Below are positions 40,106-49,815 of a stretch of DNA of 64,000 bases, piece after piece (the stretch's first letter is position 1; each line of letters begins with the position of its first letter). The position numbers and the translations under genes were made by a program. Location of the stretch: the NCBI RefSeq assembly GCF_000376445.1, contig NZ_AQXI01000003.1, forward strand, positions 257,450-321,449, read 5' to 3'. The DNA is from Haladaptatus paucihalophilus DX253. Its GTDB lineage: Archaea > Halobacteriota > Halobacteria > Halobacteriales > Haladaptataceae. The notes beneath the pieces are model-generated. The model was not told the DNA's origin and searched no databases. It saw only the letters and a list, made by a program, of their open reading frames with translations.

Positions 40106-42151
40106 TCAGTCCAGCGACGATTTCACTTCTTCGGATTCTAACGCGTCCCGTTCGTCCAGCGCCGCGACCGTCGCCAGTCGAATCGCGTGGGGCCACCCGA
40201 GCGGCGTCGCGCTGTCGGCCGCGCCCGCGTCGAAGAACTGTTCCGGGAGGTAGCCGCTGTCCGCACAGAGCGGTCCGTCCGGCAGGAGAAGCGCGAGCAG
40301 GTCGCGGGAACGGCGCGAGAACGCCTCGGCGCGCCGGTCGTCGCGGTCGGAAAGGAGGGTCGAGAGTTCGCTCGCGGCGTTGGCACCCCACGCCGTCGAA
40401 ACCGTCCAGATTTTGGGTGCGTCCTGTTCGCGGACTCGCCAGTCGTCGCGCTCGAATCGGGCGAGACCGCGAACGGGGCTTTCATTCGGGTCGCGCCATA
40501 GGCCGTCGAGGACGGCCTCGGTGTGGGAGACGATGCGGTCCACCTGTTCCGCGTCGAGGGCGACGACCGCCGCCGCGGCGCGGTGTGCGGCGGCGAGTGC
40601 CAGCGCGCTGGAGTCCAGTCGTTCGTCGCGTTCGCCGTCGACGAGTCGAAGCGCGTAGAACTCGCCCGTCCACAGTTCGTCCAGTCCGTCGAGGACCGCG
40701 TTCGCGCCGTCCAACGCGCGGTCCCGTAGGTCGTCGGCCACCGGCGCGCGGGCGAGTTCGGCGTACGCTTCGAGGTACGTCGCCGCTGTGTGGGCGAACC
40801 GTCCGGTCATGTTCTCCCACGCGTTCTGGCAGTGGATCGGCAAGCCGTCGGCTTCGAGCGTGTCGTCGAGACCGTCGAGCGCCGCCCGGAGCGTCTCCCG
40901 AACCGTCGATTCGAGGTCCGAATCGAGATTCCGCGTTCGGAGGTAGGTAGCGAGGAACGCGATGACGCTCCCCGTCTGGTCGGCCTGATAATCCGCCCCG
41001 TCGCCCGCCTCGACGCGGGCGTTCGCCCACCCGGGTGCGATGGTTCCGTCGCGGGGCCAGACGCGGTGGGGCCACGTGCCGTCGTCGCGTTGCGTTTCGC
41101 AGTAGAGGCGCGCGCTTCGGGCGTGCCAGTCCGACAGCGAGAGGTCGAAGTGGCCGTCCGCGGCGAGCAGGAACCGCGAGATTTCCGCGTCGTCGCGGAA
41201 CCACGTGTAGCCGTAGCCGCCGGAGTAGCGGTAGAACGGGTCGAAATCCGGCCCGGCGATGCGCGCGCCGGTATCGGCCGAGAGGAACGAGAGAACGCGC
41301 AAATCGTCGGTGACGGCGGTCGCCGTCGGCGCGTCGAGCGTCGCGTCGGGAGACCGTCCCGGGGACCGTTTCTCGGCGGCGGCGCGGAGCGCCTTGGCCG
41401 AGTCGTACTTCGATGCAAGTTCCCGAACGCGGGAAAGCGCGTCCTCGCGCGGCGTTTCGCCGTGGTCGGCGAGCAACGAGGCGAGCGTGGCACCCCCGTC
41501 GAGCGCGAGCGAGACGACGAGTTCGCCGCTGAGTCTGCTCTCCTCGTATCGTCCTGCGTCGCCCATCGGGGGAACCTCCTGCGGGCGGTCCGAGAGGAGG
41601 GTTTCGAAGTTCGCGGGAACGAGACCGTCGATTGCGCTCGGCCGGGGTGCCGCGGCGAGGTAGTCGTGTTCTTCGGCGTGAAACACCTCGACCGCATCGC
41701 CGTTGCGGAGTTGGCCGATTCTGTCGTCGCGGCCGTCGGGCGCGAACCCGAGGTAGGCGACGAGTTCGGCGTCGTCTGGTATCCCTTCATTCTCGACGAA
41801 ACACGTGAGGTGAGCGTCGTCGAGCGTCAGGTCGTACTGGGTGAGCGACCAGCCTTCGGCCTCGTGTTCGGTGACGACGAGGGCGGTGCCGTCGTCGTAG
41901 CGCTGCGTCGAGTCGAGCGAGTCGAACCAGACGAGTTCGCCGTTCCGCCGAACGCCGAACCGGGAGCGGTCGATACCGTAGCGGCCGGAGAGCGGGTAGG
42001 AGTAGTCGCGGAGCGACCCGTGCGGGCCGACGTGGACGAGACGACCGCCGAGACCGGAGAATCGGCCCGCAGTCGTCCGGCGCTCACCGGGGAAACGGGT
42101 CGCGTTCCCGCGGTGACGTTTGAAATCGGAAAGTGCGTCACGGAGCGTCAT
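40106..42151 (-). CDS. GH15 glucoamylase-family glycoside hydrolase
   Basis: 681 residues. The N-terminal beta-domain (LRDYSYPLSGRYGIDRSRFGV, DSTQRYDDGTALVV) is followed by the alpha6/alpha6 barrel with YRYSGGYGYTWFRDDAEISRF, GTWPHRVWPRDGTIAPGW and YQADQTGSVIAFL, conserved in archaeal GH15. A region near KIWTVSTAWGANAASEL and SGYLPEQFFDA carries the second catalytic acid area. No signal peptide is seen, so it probably acts in the cytoplasm on imported malto-oligosaccharides, releasing glucose. Divergent from the alpha-amylase, sharing a control region. Confidence 0.88.
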   Translation of the reverse strand: MTLRDALSDFKRHRGNATRFPGERRTTAGRFSGLGGRLVHVGPHGSLRDYSYPLSGRYGIDRSRFGVRRNGELVWFDSLDSTQRYDDGTALVVTEHEAEGWSLTQYDLTLDDAHLTCFVENEGIPDDAELVAYLGFAPDGRDDRIGQLRNGDAVEVFHAEEHDYLAAAPRPSAIDGLVPANFETLLSDRPQEVPPMGDAGRYEESRLSGELVVSLALDGGATLASLLADHGETPREDALSRVRELASKYDSAKALRAAAEKRSPGRSPDATLDAPTATAVTDDLRVLSFLSADTGARIAGPDFDPFYRYSGGYGYTWFRDDAEISRFLLAADGHFDLSLSDWHARSARLYCETQRDDGTWPHRVWPRDGTIAPGWANARVEAGDGADYQADQTGSVIAFLATYLRTRNLDSDLESTVRETLRAALDGLDDTLEADGLPIHCQNAWENMTGRFAHTAATYLEAYAELARAPVADDLRDRALDGANAVLDGLDELWTGEFYALRLVDGERDERLDSSALALAAAHRAAAAVVALDAEQVDRIVSHTEAVLDGLWRDPNESPVRGLARFERDDWRVREQDAPKIWTVSTAWGANAASELSTLLSDRDDRRAEAFSRRSRDLLALLLPDGPLCADSGYLPEQFFDAGAADSATPLGWPHAIRLATVAALDERDALESEEVKSSLD

Positions 42152-42188
42152 CAGGTACCACCACGAGAAGCGACGGTAAAAGGCTTGG

Positions 42189-42209
42189 TGAAATAGTCCT
42201 TCACAGATT
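42189..42209. promoter_or_regulatory. operator-like element between glucoamylase and amylase genes
   Basis: A 21-bp element starting TGAAATAG and ending TTCACAGATT, with core inverted repeat GTGAA-N7-TTCAC. It matches 18 of 21 positions of the element at 38190-38210 and about 16 of 21 of that at 38082-38102. It lies 37 nt before the glucoamylase start and 47 nt before the amylase start. Confidence 0.6.
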
Positions 42210-42256
42210 ATCGTCGGAGCGCAAGATAGTTAATCCTCCTCTGCGCCGTGGAACAC

Positions 42257-44371
42257 ATGCACAGTGTAGCTCCTCCGCGGTTTACCACGGTCGGCCAGTC
42301 GGTGGAACTGGCACCGCGCGACCCGGACCCGGACGTTGATTCGGAGTACAGTTGGACCGTCGAAGCACGTCCGAACGGAAGTTCGGCGGTGGTCAGCGAC
42401 GATGCGGTCGTCCACTTCGCGCCCGACGTTCCCGGCCTCTATCGACTTCGCCTCACCGCGCCCGACGGCGAGCGCGAACGGCTCGTTCGCGCGTTTCCCG
42501 ACGTGCGCCGCACCGCGCGGTTCGAGTTGCCGCTGCCCGACCTCCCGATACCCCACGAGGAACTGGAGTCCATCTGTATCATGGGACCGTTCAACGAGCA
42601 ACTCGTGGGACGGGACCGCCCGACCTACGAGGACGGGGCGTACGTGTACGAGACGAAACTGCCGCCCGGGGAGCATCCCTACGGATTCCTGCTGAACAAC
42701 GACCTCACCGAGCAGGTTCGGGGGACGCTCTCGGTTCCGGGACCGAGACGGCCGCGAATTCGTCTCGACGCGGAGCGGGAGGCGGGAGACGTCCTCGTCA
42801 CGGCCGACGCGAAAGCCGCACCCGACAGCGACTACGCGGACGACGAACTTGCCGTGGAGTTCTACATCGGCGAGCGCGCTCCCGGCGCGCTCGCCAGCGG
42901 GGAGAAACGCGTTCATCGAGTCGAAAGCGACGGACGAACCGTCCGAATCCCGCGCGACGAAATCGCCGACGCGCGACGGGTTCACGCCGTCGCGGTCGGC
43001 GAGCGCCACAGCATCGCCGAGCGCGTGGAGATTCGCGGCGACGACGAAGCGGGTCGAAATCGGAACGCACGGACGCGAATCCACCGACCGAACGACCCGC
43101 CGGAGTGGGCGGCGTCGCCGACGGTGTACGAGATTTTCGTCCGGTCGTTCGCGGGGGAGACGGTCGATACCAGCTTCATTGAACTGGAGCGCCGAGTCCC
43201 CTACCTCGAATGGCTGGGGGTGGACTGCGTGTGGTTGACCCCGGTTCTGGGGAGTCCGACGACGCACGGCTATCACACGACGAACTACTTCGAAACGGCG
43301 GACGACCTCGGCACGCGCGCCGAATTCGAGTCCTTCGTCGCCGCCTGCCACGACGCCGGGATTCGCGTCATCTTCGACCTCGTTATCAACCACTCCTCGC
43401 GCGACCACCCCGCGTTCCAGATGAGCGCAGCGGGCGTACCCGAGTACCGGGATTGGTACGTCTGGGAGGAGGATGGGGAAACGGGAGAAGCGAAAGCCCA
43501 GCGCTACTTCAACTGGGAGCGGATTCCGAACTTCAACTTCGATTCGCTCGCGGTCCGGCGCTTCCTGCTCGACGTGGTGGACGAGTGGGCGGGACTCGTG
43601 GACGGGTTCCGATGCGACGTGGCGTGGGGCGTCCCCCACGAGTTCTGGAAGGAGGTCGCCGACCGCGTGCCCGACGATTTCCTGCTCCTCGACGAGACGA
43701 TTCCGCGCGACCCGGCCTACCACGAGGGCGAGTTCACGATGCACTACGACACGACGCTGTACGGTACGCTGCGCGACATCGGGACGGGCGAAAAACCCGC
43801 CTCCGACGTTTTCGACGCACTTGAGGACGCGAAACGCGTCGGGTTCCCCGACAGTGCGGTCCATCTGAGGTACGTCGAGAACCACGACGAATCGCGCTAC
43901 CGCGAGGAGTGCGGACGCGACGCGCTGAAAGCCGCCGCGGCGGCGACGTTCACGCTCCCCGGCGCGCCGATGATGTACTACGGCCAAGAGCGCGGCATGA
44001 CCGAATACCGGGGCACGATGCGCTGGGACGACGGCGACGAGGAGTTGACGACCTTCCACCGCTCGCTGTGCGAAACCCGCGACGAGTTGTCCGTCCTTCG
44101 GGACGGAACGGTCGAGCGAGTCGAATGGGAGAGCGATTCGGAAGCGGTCGTCGCGTTCGCCCGCGAGATGGACGCCGAACGCGTCGTCGTGGCGCTGAAC
44201 TTCTCGGAACGGCCGCAATCGGTTCGAATCGACGAACGAATCGAAGCCGAAGACCTGGTAACGGGAAGGCGGATTCCGACGGCGAGACGAGACGACGGCG
44301 GAACGCATTCCGGGACCGAACTCCTCGTTTCGGATGTCGTCGTCGTTCGAGCCACCGGGGAAAGTAAATAG
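42257..44371 (+). CDS. GH13 alpha-amylase / cyclomaltodextrinase-like hydrolase
   Basis: About 704 residues. An N-terminal CBM48-like/E-set region comes first (EYSWTVEARPNGSS, then YIMGPFN-type fold, EHPYGFLLNND). The TIM barrel begins at PTVYEIFVRSFAG; conserved regions are VIFDLVINHSS (I), GFRCDVAWGV (II, nucleophile Asp), FLLLDETIP (III, acid Glu) and YVENHDESRY (IV, stabiliser Asp). No signal peptide, so it is likely intracellular and works on oligosaccharides. It starts at the ATG at 42257 (a GTG 9 bases upstream is possible). The trmB-type gene follows 14 nt later. Confidence 0.9.
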   Translation: MHSVAPPRFTTVGQSVELAPRDPDPDVDSEYSWTVEARPNGSSAVVSDDAVVHFAPDVPGLYRLRLTAPDGERERLVRAFPDVRRTARFELPLPDLPIPHEELESICIMGPFNEQLVGRDRPTYEDGAYVYETKLPPGEHPYGFLLNNDLTEQVRGTLSVPGPRRPRIRLDAEREAGDVLVTADAKAAPDSDYADDELAVEFYIGERAPGALASGEKRVHRVESDGRTVRIPRDEIADARRVHAVAVGERHSIAERVEIRGDDEAGRNRNARTRIHRPNDPPEWAASPTVYEIFVRSFAGETVDTSFIELERRVPYLEWLGVDCVWLTPVLGSPTTHGYHTTNYFETADDLGTRAEFESFVAACHDAGIRVIFDLVINHSSRDHPAFQMSAAGVPEYRDWYVWEEDGETGEAKAQRYFNWERIPNFNFDSLAVRRFLLDVVDEWAGLVDGFRCDVAWGVPHEFWKEVADRVPDDFLLLDETIPRDPAYHEGEFTMHYDTTLYGTLRDIGTGEKPASDVFDALEDAKRVGFPDSAVHLRYVENHDESRYREECGRDALKAAAAATFTLPGAPMMYYGQERGMTEYRGTMRWDDGDEELTTFHRSLCETRDELSVLRDGTVERVEWESDSEAVVAFAREMDAERVVVALNFSERPQSVRIDERIEAEDLVTGRRIPTARRDDGGTHSGTELLVSDVVVVRATGESK

Positions 44372-44385
44372 ATACCCGAGAAACC

Positions 44386-45456
44386 ATGAGCCAAGAAATG
44401 GACGACCGTACGCTCTCAGGACTCCTCCGCCAGTTCGGTCTCTCGGAGAAGGAAGTCGATACGTATCTCGCGATTCTCGAACAGGGTGAAGCCAAAGCCA
44501 GCACCATCGCCGACGACGCCGGGGTGTCGAAGCGGTACGTCTACAGTACCAGCGAGAAGTTGGCGGAACGCGGGTTCGTGGAGGTGAACGACCACGTCGT
44601 CCCGACCATGATTCGTGCCAACCCGCCCGAGCGGGTCATCGGCACGCTCGCCGACCGGGTGGAGACGATGCGGCCCGCCCTCGACGAGCGATACTCGGCG
44701 ACGACCAGCGAACCCGACCAGTTCGAGGTCATCAAGTCCCGCGTCACCGTCATCAAGCGGATTCAAAACCGGCTCGCGGCGGCGAACGAGGAGGTGACGC
44801 TCTCGATTCCCTACGAACACCTCCCCGAGGTCGCGGGCGAACTCGAAAGCGCGGTCGAGCGCGGGGTGCTCGTGTTGCTCGTCCTCAGCGGCGTCCACCG
44901 GGACGACGTGGACGAGGCGGAGTTCGAGGGACTCGCCAGCACGGTCCGCGTGTGGCGCGAACCGATGCCGACGACGCTCACGGTTGACAAGCAGTTCGGC
45001 CTCGTCGCGCCGACGGAGATGATAGTCCGCTCGAACAGCGACAAGCAGGCCATCACGTTCGCACAGGAACAGCTCGTGCCGGTCCTCGTCGGGTCGTTCT
45101 TCGGCAACTACTGGCCCATGGCGAACGAGGTGTACGCGACGGAACCGGTGGCGCTGCCGAAGACCTTCGACGACTTCCGCTCCGCCGTGTTGCAAGCGAC
45201 GCTCCACCTCAGGAAAGGAAACAGCATCACCGCGCGCGTCACGGGACGGCCGGTCGGCGAGGAGGCGGACCCCACGACGGTCGAAGGGAGCGTCATCGAC
45301 GTCCGCCAATCGCTGCTCGAACCGGCGTCGAACGCGTTTCCGGTCGAAGCGGCGCTCGTCCTCGAAACCGAGGACGGCGAAGTGACGGTCGGCGGTTCGG
45401 GGTCGTTCGTGGAGGACTTCGAAGCCGAGGCCGTGACGCTCGAGTTCGCTCAGTAA
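44386..45456 (+). CDS. trmB: TrmB-family sugar-responsive transcription regulator
   Basis: 356 residues. The N-terminal winged helix reads LRQFGLSEKEVDTYLAILEQGEAKASTIADDAGVSKRYVY. A coiled region with VIKRIQNRLAAANEEVTLS and the sugar-binding TrmB_C-like domain (residues about 115-245, then a beta domain GNSITARVTGRPVG) follow. It is 14 nt downstream of the alpha-amylase gene and probably cotranscribed. TrmB proteins repress or activate sugar uptake and central carbon genes. It is the natural candidate regulator of the mal/amylase genes; its binding to the repeated elements here is inferred only. Confidence 0.88.
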   Translation: MSQEMDDRTLSGLLRQFGLSEKEVDTYLAILEQGEAKASTIADDAGVSKRYVYSTSEKLAERGFVEVNDHVVPTMIRANPPERVIGTLADRVETMRPALDERYSATTSEPDQFEVIKSRVTVIKRIQNRLAAANEEVTLSIPYEHLPEVAGELESAVERGVLVLLVLSGVHRDDVDEAEFEGLASTVRVWREPMPTTLTVDKQFGLVAPTEMIVRSNSDKQAITFAQEQLVPVLVGSFFGNYWPMANEVYATEPVALPKTFDDFRSAVLQATLHLRKGNSITARVTGRPVGEEADPTTVEGSVIDVRQSLLEPASNAFPVEAALVLETEDGEVTVGGSGSFVEDFEAEAVTLEFAQ

Positions 45457-45821
45457 CGCTCGACGTGTCGTTCGATGAGGGCCCGGTTCTTCCGATTCGC
45501 CTTCCACGCCGCGTCGAAAACAGAACCGAGTACGGGAACCGACCCGCCGAACGTGTCGATTGCGACGTTTGCGAGCATTCGCGCGAGCACGTGACGCGGA
45601 ACGTCCATTCGGTACCCTTCGAGCGCGATATAGAGCGAGATGAGCGCCGAGGCGAGGTCGCCGCCGACGGGAAGCAAGCCGAGAATCGGGTCCAGACCGA
45701 CGCGAAACTGGGTCCCGGGGATGCGAAACGCCTCGTCGAGGAGGCGGCTCACCGTTCGTACTCGCTCGATGGATTTCCGCTTACGGCGAGGGAGCGTTTC
45801 GGGGATGTCGGCGGTGTTCAT
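45450..45821 (-). CDS. DUF4112 family protein
   Basis: 123 residues. KSIERVRTVSRLLDEAFRIPGTQFRVGLDPILGLLPVGGDLASALISL is the family's conserved N-terminal half, followed by PVLGSVFDAAWKANRKNRALIERH. One or two membrane-associated hydrophobic segments. Starts at the ATG at 45821; upstream residues are not coding-like. Convergent with trmB, overlapping by 7 nt. Function unknown. Confidence 0.8.
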   Translation of the reverse strand: MNTADIPETLPRRKRKSIERVRTVSRLLDEAFRIPGTQFRVGLDPILGLLPVGGDLASALISLYIALEGYRMDVPRHVLARMLANVAIDTFGGSVPVLGSVFDAAWKANRKNRALIERHVERY

Positions 45822-45984
45822 GGAGGTATATCCAGGCACTCCGTCGGGATAGGCGTTCCGGCAGTCAGGCGGCCGGGAGGAAGGCGCTCCGGCGGTCGAG
45901 CAGGATAAGTCGGCAGTCCAGTAGTCGGGGCATCCGACAGTTCGGCCGGTTCGTTTACGGAGAGGAGTACCGTCAGCGTCGGCC

Positions 45985-46710
45985 ATGCGCGAGGTCGAAA
46001 TCACGTCGATACATCGGATGACGCCGCGAGTCAAGCAGTTCGAACTCGTCGCGGACGAAGCGTTCGAGTACGAACCAGGCCACCACACCCACCTCCACTT
46101 CGAACGGGAGGGCGATGACGGTGATGGAGAAACGGAAGACGGGGAAGTCGTCCGGCCGTACACCGCGACCGGGTTGCCTGGGACGAACAGCATCACGCTG
46201 GCGATAAAGCGCTACGACGACGGGACCGCCTCGGTGTACATGCACGACCGCGAACCCGGGGACACCATCGAAATCGAGGAGTTGGACGGCAACCTCTATC
46301 TCCGAGACCTCGATTCCGACGTTGCCTTCGTCTCGACTGGAACAGGAATCACGCCGATGATGGCGATGGTGAAACAGTATCTTCGGGACGGGACCGGCCA
46401 CGCGACCTTCCTCTACGGCGAAAAGACGCAAGAGGACGTGATGTACCGCGAGACGCTGGACCAACTCGAAGCGGAACACGAGAACCTGACCGTGGTCTAC
46501 TCGCTCTCGGACGAGGACTGGAGCGGCCGAACGGGACACGTCCAAGCGCACATCGAGGACGTCGTTCCGGACCCCGAAGCGACCGATTTCTACTGCTGTG
46601 GCGTCCCGGGAATGGTCGTCGAAACCACGGAGAAACTGGCCGACATCGGCGTCCCGGACGAGCGAATATACAGCGAAGGATGGGAGAAGGACGAAGTTTC
46701 CGAAGAGTGA
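45985..46710 (+). CDS. FAD/NAD(P)-binding ferredoxin-reductase-like oxidoreductase
   Basis: 241 residues. FAD-binding beta barrel (residues 1-105) with RPYTATGLP, which binds flavin, then the NAD(P)-binding domain with STGTGITPMMAMVKQYL, FLYGEKTQEDVMYRE and FYCCGVPGMV (usual CGP motif is CG-V-P here). No iron-sulfur domain is present. It resembles ferredoxin-NADP reductases and the reductase halves of oxygenases; the electron acceptor is unknown. Confidence 0.82.
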   Translation: MREVEITSIHRMTPRVKQFELVADEAFEYEPGHHTHLHFEREGDDGDGETEDGEVVRPYTATGLPGTNSITLAIKRYDDGTASVYMHDREPGDTIEIEELDGNLYLRDLDSDVAFVSTGTGITPMMAMVKQYLRDGTGHATFLYGEKTQEDVMYRETLDQLEAEHENLTVVYSLSDEDWSGRTGHVQAHIEDVVPDPEATDFYCCGVPGMVVETTEKLADIGVPDERIYSEGWEKDEVSEE

Positions 46711-46731
46711 TTTCGGAGCGGCACGGCGACT

Positions 46732-47139
46732 CTACCCGTCGAACTCCCAGTAGGGGTTCCACGCGACTTCCCAGAGGTGTCCGTCCGGGTCGGCAAAGTA
46801 GCCGGAGTAGCCGCCCCACTCGGTTTCCGTCGCTGGTTTTACGAGGTCACCGCCCGCCGAAACCGCGTCGCCGAGGACGGAATCGACCTGTTCTCTCGAT
46901 TCGACGTTGTGGGCGAGTGTGATGCCGTCGAAGCCACGTCCATCGGACGAAACGGTCGCGTCGTCCGCGAGTGCCGTCCGCGGGTAAAGCGCCAGCCACG
47001 TTCCGGCGAGTTCGAAAAAAGCGATGTCTGCGCCGTCCTCGGACTCCTGCATCGGGAGTTCGAGTCCGTCGCGGTAGAACCGAACTGACTCGCCGAGGTC
47101 GGCGACGCCGAGCGTGACGATGCTGATTCTGGGGTCCAT
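46732..47139 (-). CDS. VOC-superfamily (glyoxalase/dioxygenase-fold) protein
   Basis: 135 residues. Starts ISIVTLGVADLGESVRFYRDGL, with the paired beta-alpha-beta-beta-beta repeats, and ends GGYSGYFADPDGHLWEVAWNPYW, the typical VOC C-terminal motif with the metal-ligand Glu in LWEVAWN. The substrate is unknown. It is convergent with the reductase gene. Confidence 0.85.
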   Translation of the reverse strand: MDPRISIVTLGVADLGESVRFYRDGLELPMQESEDGADIAFFELAGTWLALYPRTALADDATVSSDGRGFDGITLAHNVESREQVDSVLGDAVSAGGDLVKPATETEWGGYSGYFADPDGHLWEVAWNPYWEFDG

Positions 47140-47165
47140 GACGCGAATCCGACAGGGATGAAGAT

Positions 47166-47246
47166 AAACGTGGCTGTGGTCGTACGGGAACATACGTGGC
47201 TGTGGCCTCGGGGAAATGGGGATACACGTAGCTGTGGTGTGGTCTC
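47166..47246. repeat. three imperfect direct repeats
   Basis: ACGTGGCTGTGG recurs at about 47167 and 47193, then ACGTAGCTGTGG at about 47225, at spacings of roughly 26-32 nt, between the VOC gene and the ThuA gene. There is no coding role. They could be part of an operator, or mere local duplication. Confidence 0.6.
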
Positions 47247-47298
47247 GGCGGAGTGAGCTTCCGAAACACCCAATCGAGCGGCCGGTGAGAGACGAGAC

Positions 47299-48021
47299 AT
47301 GGACGACACGCGCGTCACGGTGTGGAACGAATTCCGGCACGAGCGAGAGGACGAAGCGAGCGAGGAGTGCTATCCCGACGGCATCCACGCGGTGCTCGCC
47401 GAAGCGTTCGAGGAGCGAGGTTTCGCTGTCGAAACGGCGACGCTCGACGAACCCGAGCACGGGCTGACGGAGGAGGTGCTCGACGAGACGGACGTACTCA
47501 CGTGGTGGGGGCACACAGCGCACGACGAAGTGGAAGACGAAGTCGTCGAGCGGGTACAACAACGCGTCCTCGACGGGATGGGGCTCATCGTCCTCCATTC
47601 GGGTCACTTCTCGAAGATTTTCAAGCGGTTGATGGGAACGAGTTGCGACCTGAAGTGGCGGGAAGTGGGCGAGCGAGAGCGCCTGTGGGTCGTCGAATCC
47701 GGCCACTCCATCGCAGACGGAATCGAAGAGCAAGTCGTCGTTCCGAACGCGGAGATGTACGGCGAACGATTCGACGTTCCGGCCCCCGACGAACTCGTCT
47801 TCGTCAGTTGGTTCGAGGGCGGGGAAGTGTTCCGAAGCGGATGTTGTTACCGCCGCGGGTCGGGACGCATCTTCTACTTCCGACCCGGCCACGAAACGTA
47901 CCCGATTTACAGACAGCCCGAGATTCGGCGTATCTTGGGGAACGCCGTCGAATGGGCCGCCGCCGGGAGCGGTGCCCGCCCCGAGTTCGGGAGGGCTCCC
48001 GAGCCACCCGAAAAACGGTAG
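47299..48021 (+). CDS. ThuA-domain protein (trehalose utilisation family)
   Basis: 240 residues of glutamine-amidotransferase-like fold: [11 protein letters not shown] at the start, [20 protein letters not shown] in the middle, [22 protein letters not shown] around residue 95 and [16 protein letters not shown] near the end. These are the standard ThuA signatures. ThuA is linked to trehalose/sucrose catabolism in bacteria. Here it stands alone, though the mal/amylase cluster lies a few kb upstream. Substrate unknown. Confidence 0.87.
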   Translation: MDDTRVTVWNEFRHEREDEASEECYPDGIHAVLAEAFEERGFAVETATLDEPEHGLTEEVLDETDVLTWWGHTAHDEVEDEVVERVQQRVLDGMGLIVLHSGHFSKIFKRLMGTSCDLKWREVGERERLWVVESGHSIADGIEEQVVVPNAEMYGERFDVPAPDELVFVSWFEGGEVFRSGCCYRRGSGRIFYFRPGHETYPIYRQPEIRRILGNAVEWAAAGSGARPEFGRAPEPPEKR

Positions 48022-48198
48022 CTCGGTAGTCACAACGACGAGCCGAACACGTAGACTGGACCGAAATGGACGTACAACGAGTAGGCAATTGGTGTGAAAC
48101 GATAGACGGGATAAACCGGGATACGTGAATTATGTAATGTATCCAAGATGACGAGGACAAAGTTATATATTGGTCACATACGAGACGTGTAATGTAGA

Positions 48199-49815
48199 AT
48201 GGAAGGTCGCCCGATTCGGGTGCTCCACGTCGAAGACAACGAGTTCTTCGGAACGATCGCGTCGGAAATCCTTCAACAGGAGATAGAGAGCGTGACCGTT
48301 CGCACGGAGACCGTCCCAACGGACGCGCTGGCCCGCCTCGAACAGGAGCAGTTCGATTGCGTCGTTAGTGACTACGAGATGCCGGAGATGGACGGCCTCG
48401 AACTGCTCGACGCGGTTCGAGAGCGAGCACCCGAAATGCCCTTCATCCTCATGACGGGTGGCGGAAGCGAAAAAACAGCGAGCAAAGCGATTTCCGCTGG
48501 AATTACCGACTATCTCAGGAAAGGGACCGGAAAGAGACAGTTCGTCGCCCTCGCAAACCGAGTCGAGAACGCGGTCGCACATCGACGTGCGGAGCAGACG
48601 GTCCGACGTCAGATAGCGATCAACGAACTCATCTGGGGCATCAGCCAATCGCTTCTCGAAGCATCGACCCGCGGGGAGATAGAAGAGTCCGTGTGCGAAC
48701 GACTCGCGGCGTCCGAATCGTACCGCCTCGCGTGGATCGGAAAAGCAGACGACGACGGACGAATCGTTCCCCGCGTCTCCGCGGGAGTCGAGGAGGGATA
48801 CCTCGACGACGTACTCCACACCGATTCGGAAGGATATCACTACACGCCGCTCGCACGCGCCGTCGAAACGGGACAGATGCAGATAACACAGAATATCGGC
48901 ACGGATTCCTCCGACGAGGAGTGGCAGCGGAAGGCCCGCAAGCGCGGCTATCGGTCGAAGGCAACGATACCCCTCAGATACGAAAGCACCCTCTACGGGG
49001 TGTTGAACGTCTACTCTTCTCACCCGCACGCGTTCGACGAAACGGAGCGACACGTCCTCTCGAAGTTCGGCAACAGCATCGCGTACGCCATCAACTCCGT
49101 TCGGACGCGACAGGAGTTGCTCCGTCGTGAACAACGCCTCCAAGTGTTCAATCGCATCCTCCGACACAACCTTCGAAACGACCTCAACGTCGTTCTCGGA
49201 CACGCGGACAACCTGATAGAATCGGTCCCCGAGGCGACCGAAAGCGCCGAAATCATCAAACGAAAGGCGACAGACCTGATAGACGTCAGCGAAAAGGCCC
49301 GCGAGGTCGGTCGGACGCTCGACAAACCCAGCGGGACGCGGGCCGCCATCGAAATCACGGGTCTCATCGAACGGACGTGCTCTGATCTCCGAGAAGCGTA
49401 TCCTTCGGTCGAGCTCTCCGCTGATCTCCCCGAGAGGGCGTGGGTATATGGCGACAAAACGCTCGATACGGTCGTCAACGAGGTCGTCGAAAACGCCATC
49501 AAACACAACGACCGCGAACGACCGACGGTGACGCTTTCGGTAACGACCGTCGAGGAGGACGAGAAACGGTGGGTAGAGATCGTCGTTGCAGACGACGGAC
49601 CGGGAATCCCGGAGGAAGAACAGGCGGTGCTTATCGAAGGGAGGGAAACCGCCCTCCAACACGGTAGCGGACTCGGATTGTGGCTGACGAACTGGATCGT
49701 CGGTAAGTTCGGAGGCGAGCTACACTTCGGTACCAATCGACCGATGGGGAGCATCGTGACGATTCGACTCAAACGCGCCGATCCGTCGGTCGGGGAGTCG
49801 AAACCTGTCGGATAG
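48199..49815 (+). CDS. hybrid sensor: receiver-GAF-histidine kinase
   Basis: 538 residues. Receiver domain at 1-125 (VLHVEDNEF, VVSDYEMPEMDG with the phosphorylatable Asp, FILMTGGG, DYLRKGTG). GAF-type sensor domain at about 150-310 (YRLAWIGKADDDG, GYRSKATIPLRYESTLYGVLNVYS). HisKA-like helix with RILRHNLRNDLNVVLGHADNL and HATPase with NEVVENAIKHND, VADDGPGIPEEEQ and GSGLGLWL. Typical haloarchaeal soluble two-component sensor, probably cytoplasmic. TATA-like TTATATAT about 26-34 nt upstream. Partner regulator is not adjacent. Confidence 0.9.
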   Translation: MEGRPIRVLHVEDNEFFGTIASEILQQEIESVTVRTETVPTDALARLEQEQFDCVVSDYEMPEMDGLELLDAVRERAPEMPFILMTGGGSEKTASKAISAGITDYLRKGTGKRQFVALANRVENAVAHRRAEQTVRRQIAINELIWGISQSLLEASTRGEIEESVCERLAASESYRLAWIGKADDDGRIVPRVSAGVEEGYLDDVLHTDSEGYHYTPLARAVETGQMQITQNIGTDSSDEEWQRKARKRGYRSKATIPLRYESTLYGVLNVYSSHPHAFDETERHVLSKFGNSIAYAINSVRTRQELLRREQRLQVFNRILRHNLRNDLNVVLGHADNLIESVPEATESAEIIKRKATDLIDVSEKAREVGRTLDKPSGTRAAIEITGLIERTCSDLREAYPSVELSADLPERAWVYGDKTLDTVVNEVVENAIKHNDRERPTVTLSVTTVEEDEKRWVEIVVADDGPGIPEEEQAVLIEGRETALQHGSGLGLWLTNWIVGKFGGELHFGTNRPMGSIVTIRLKRADPSVGESKPVG

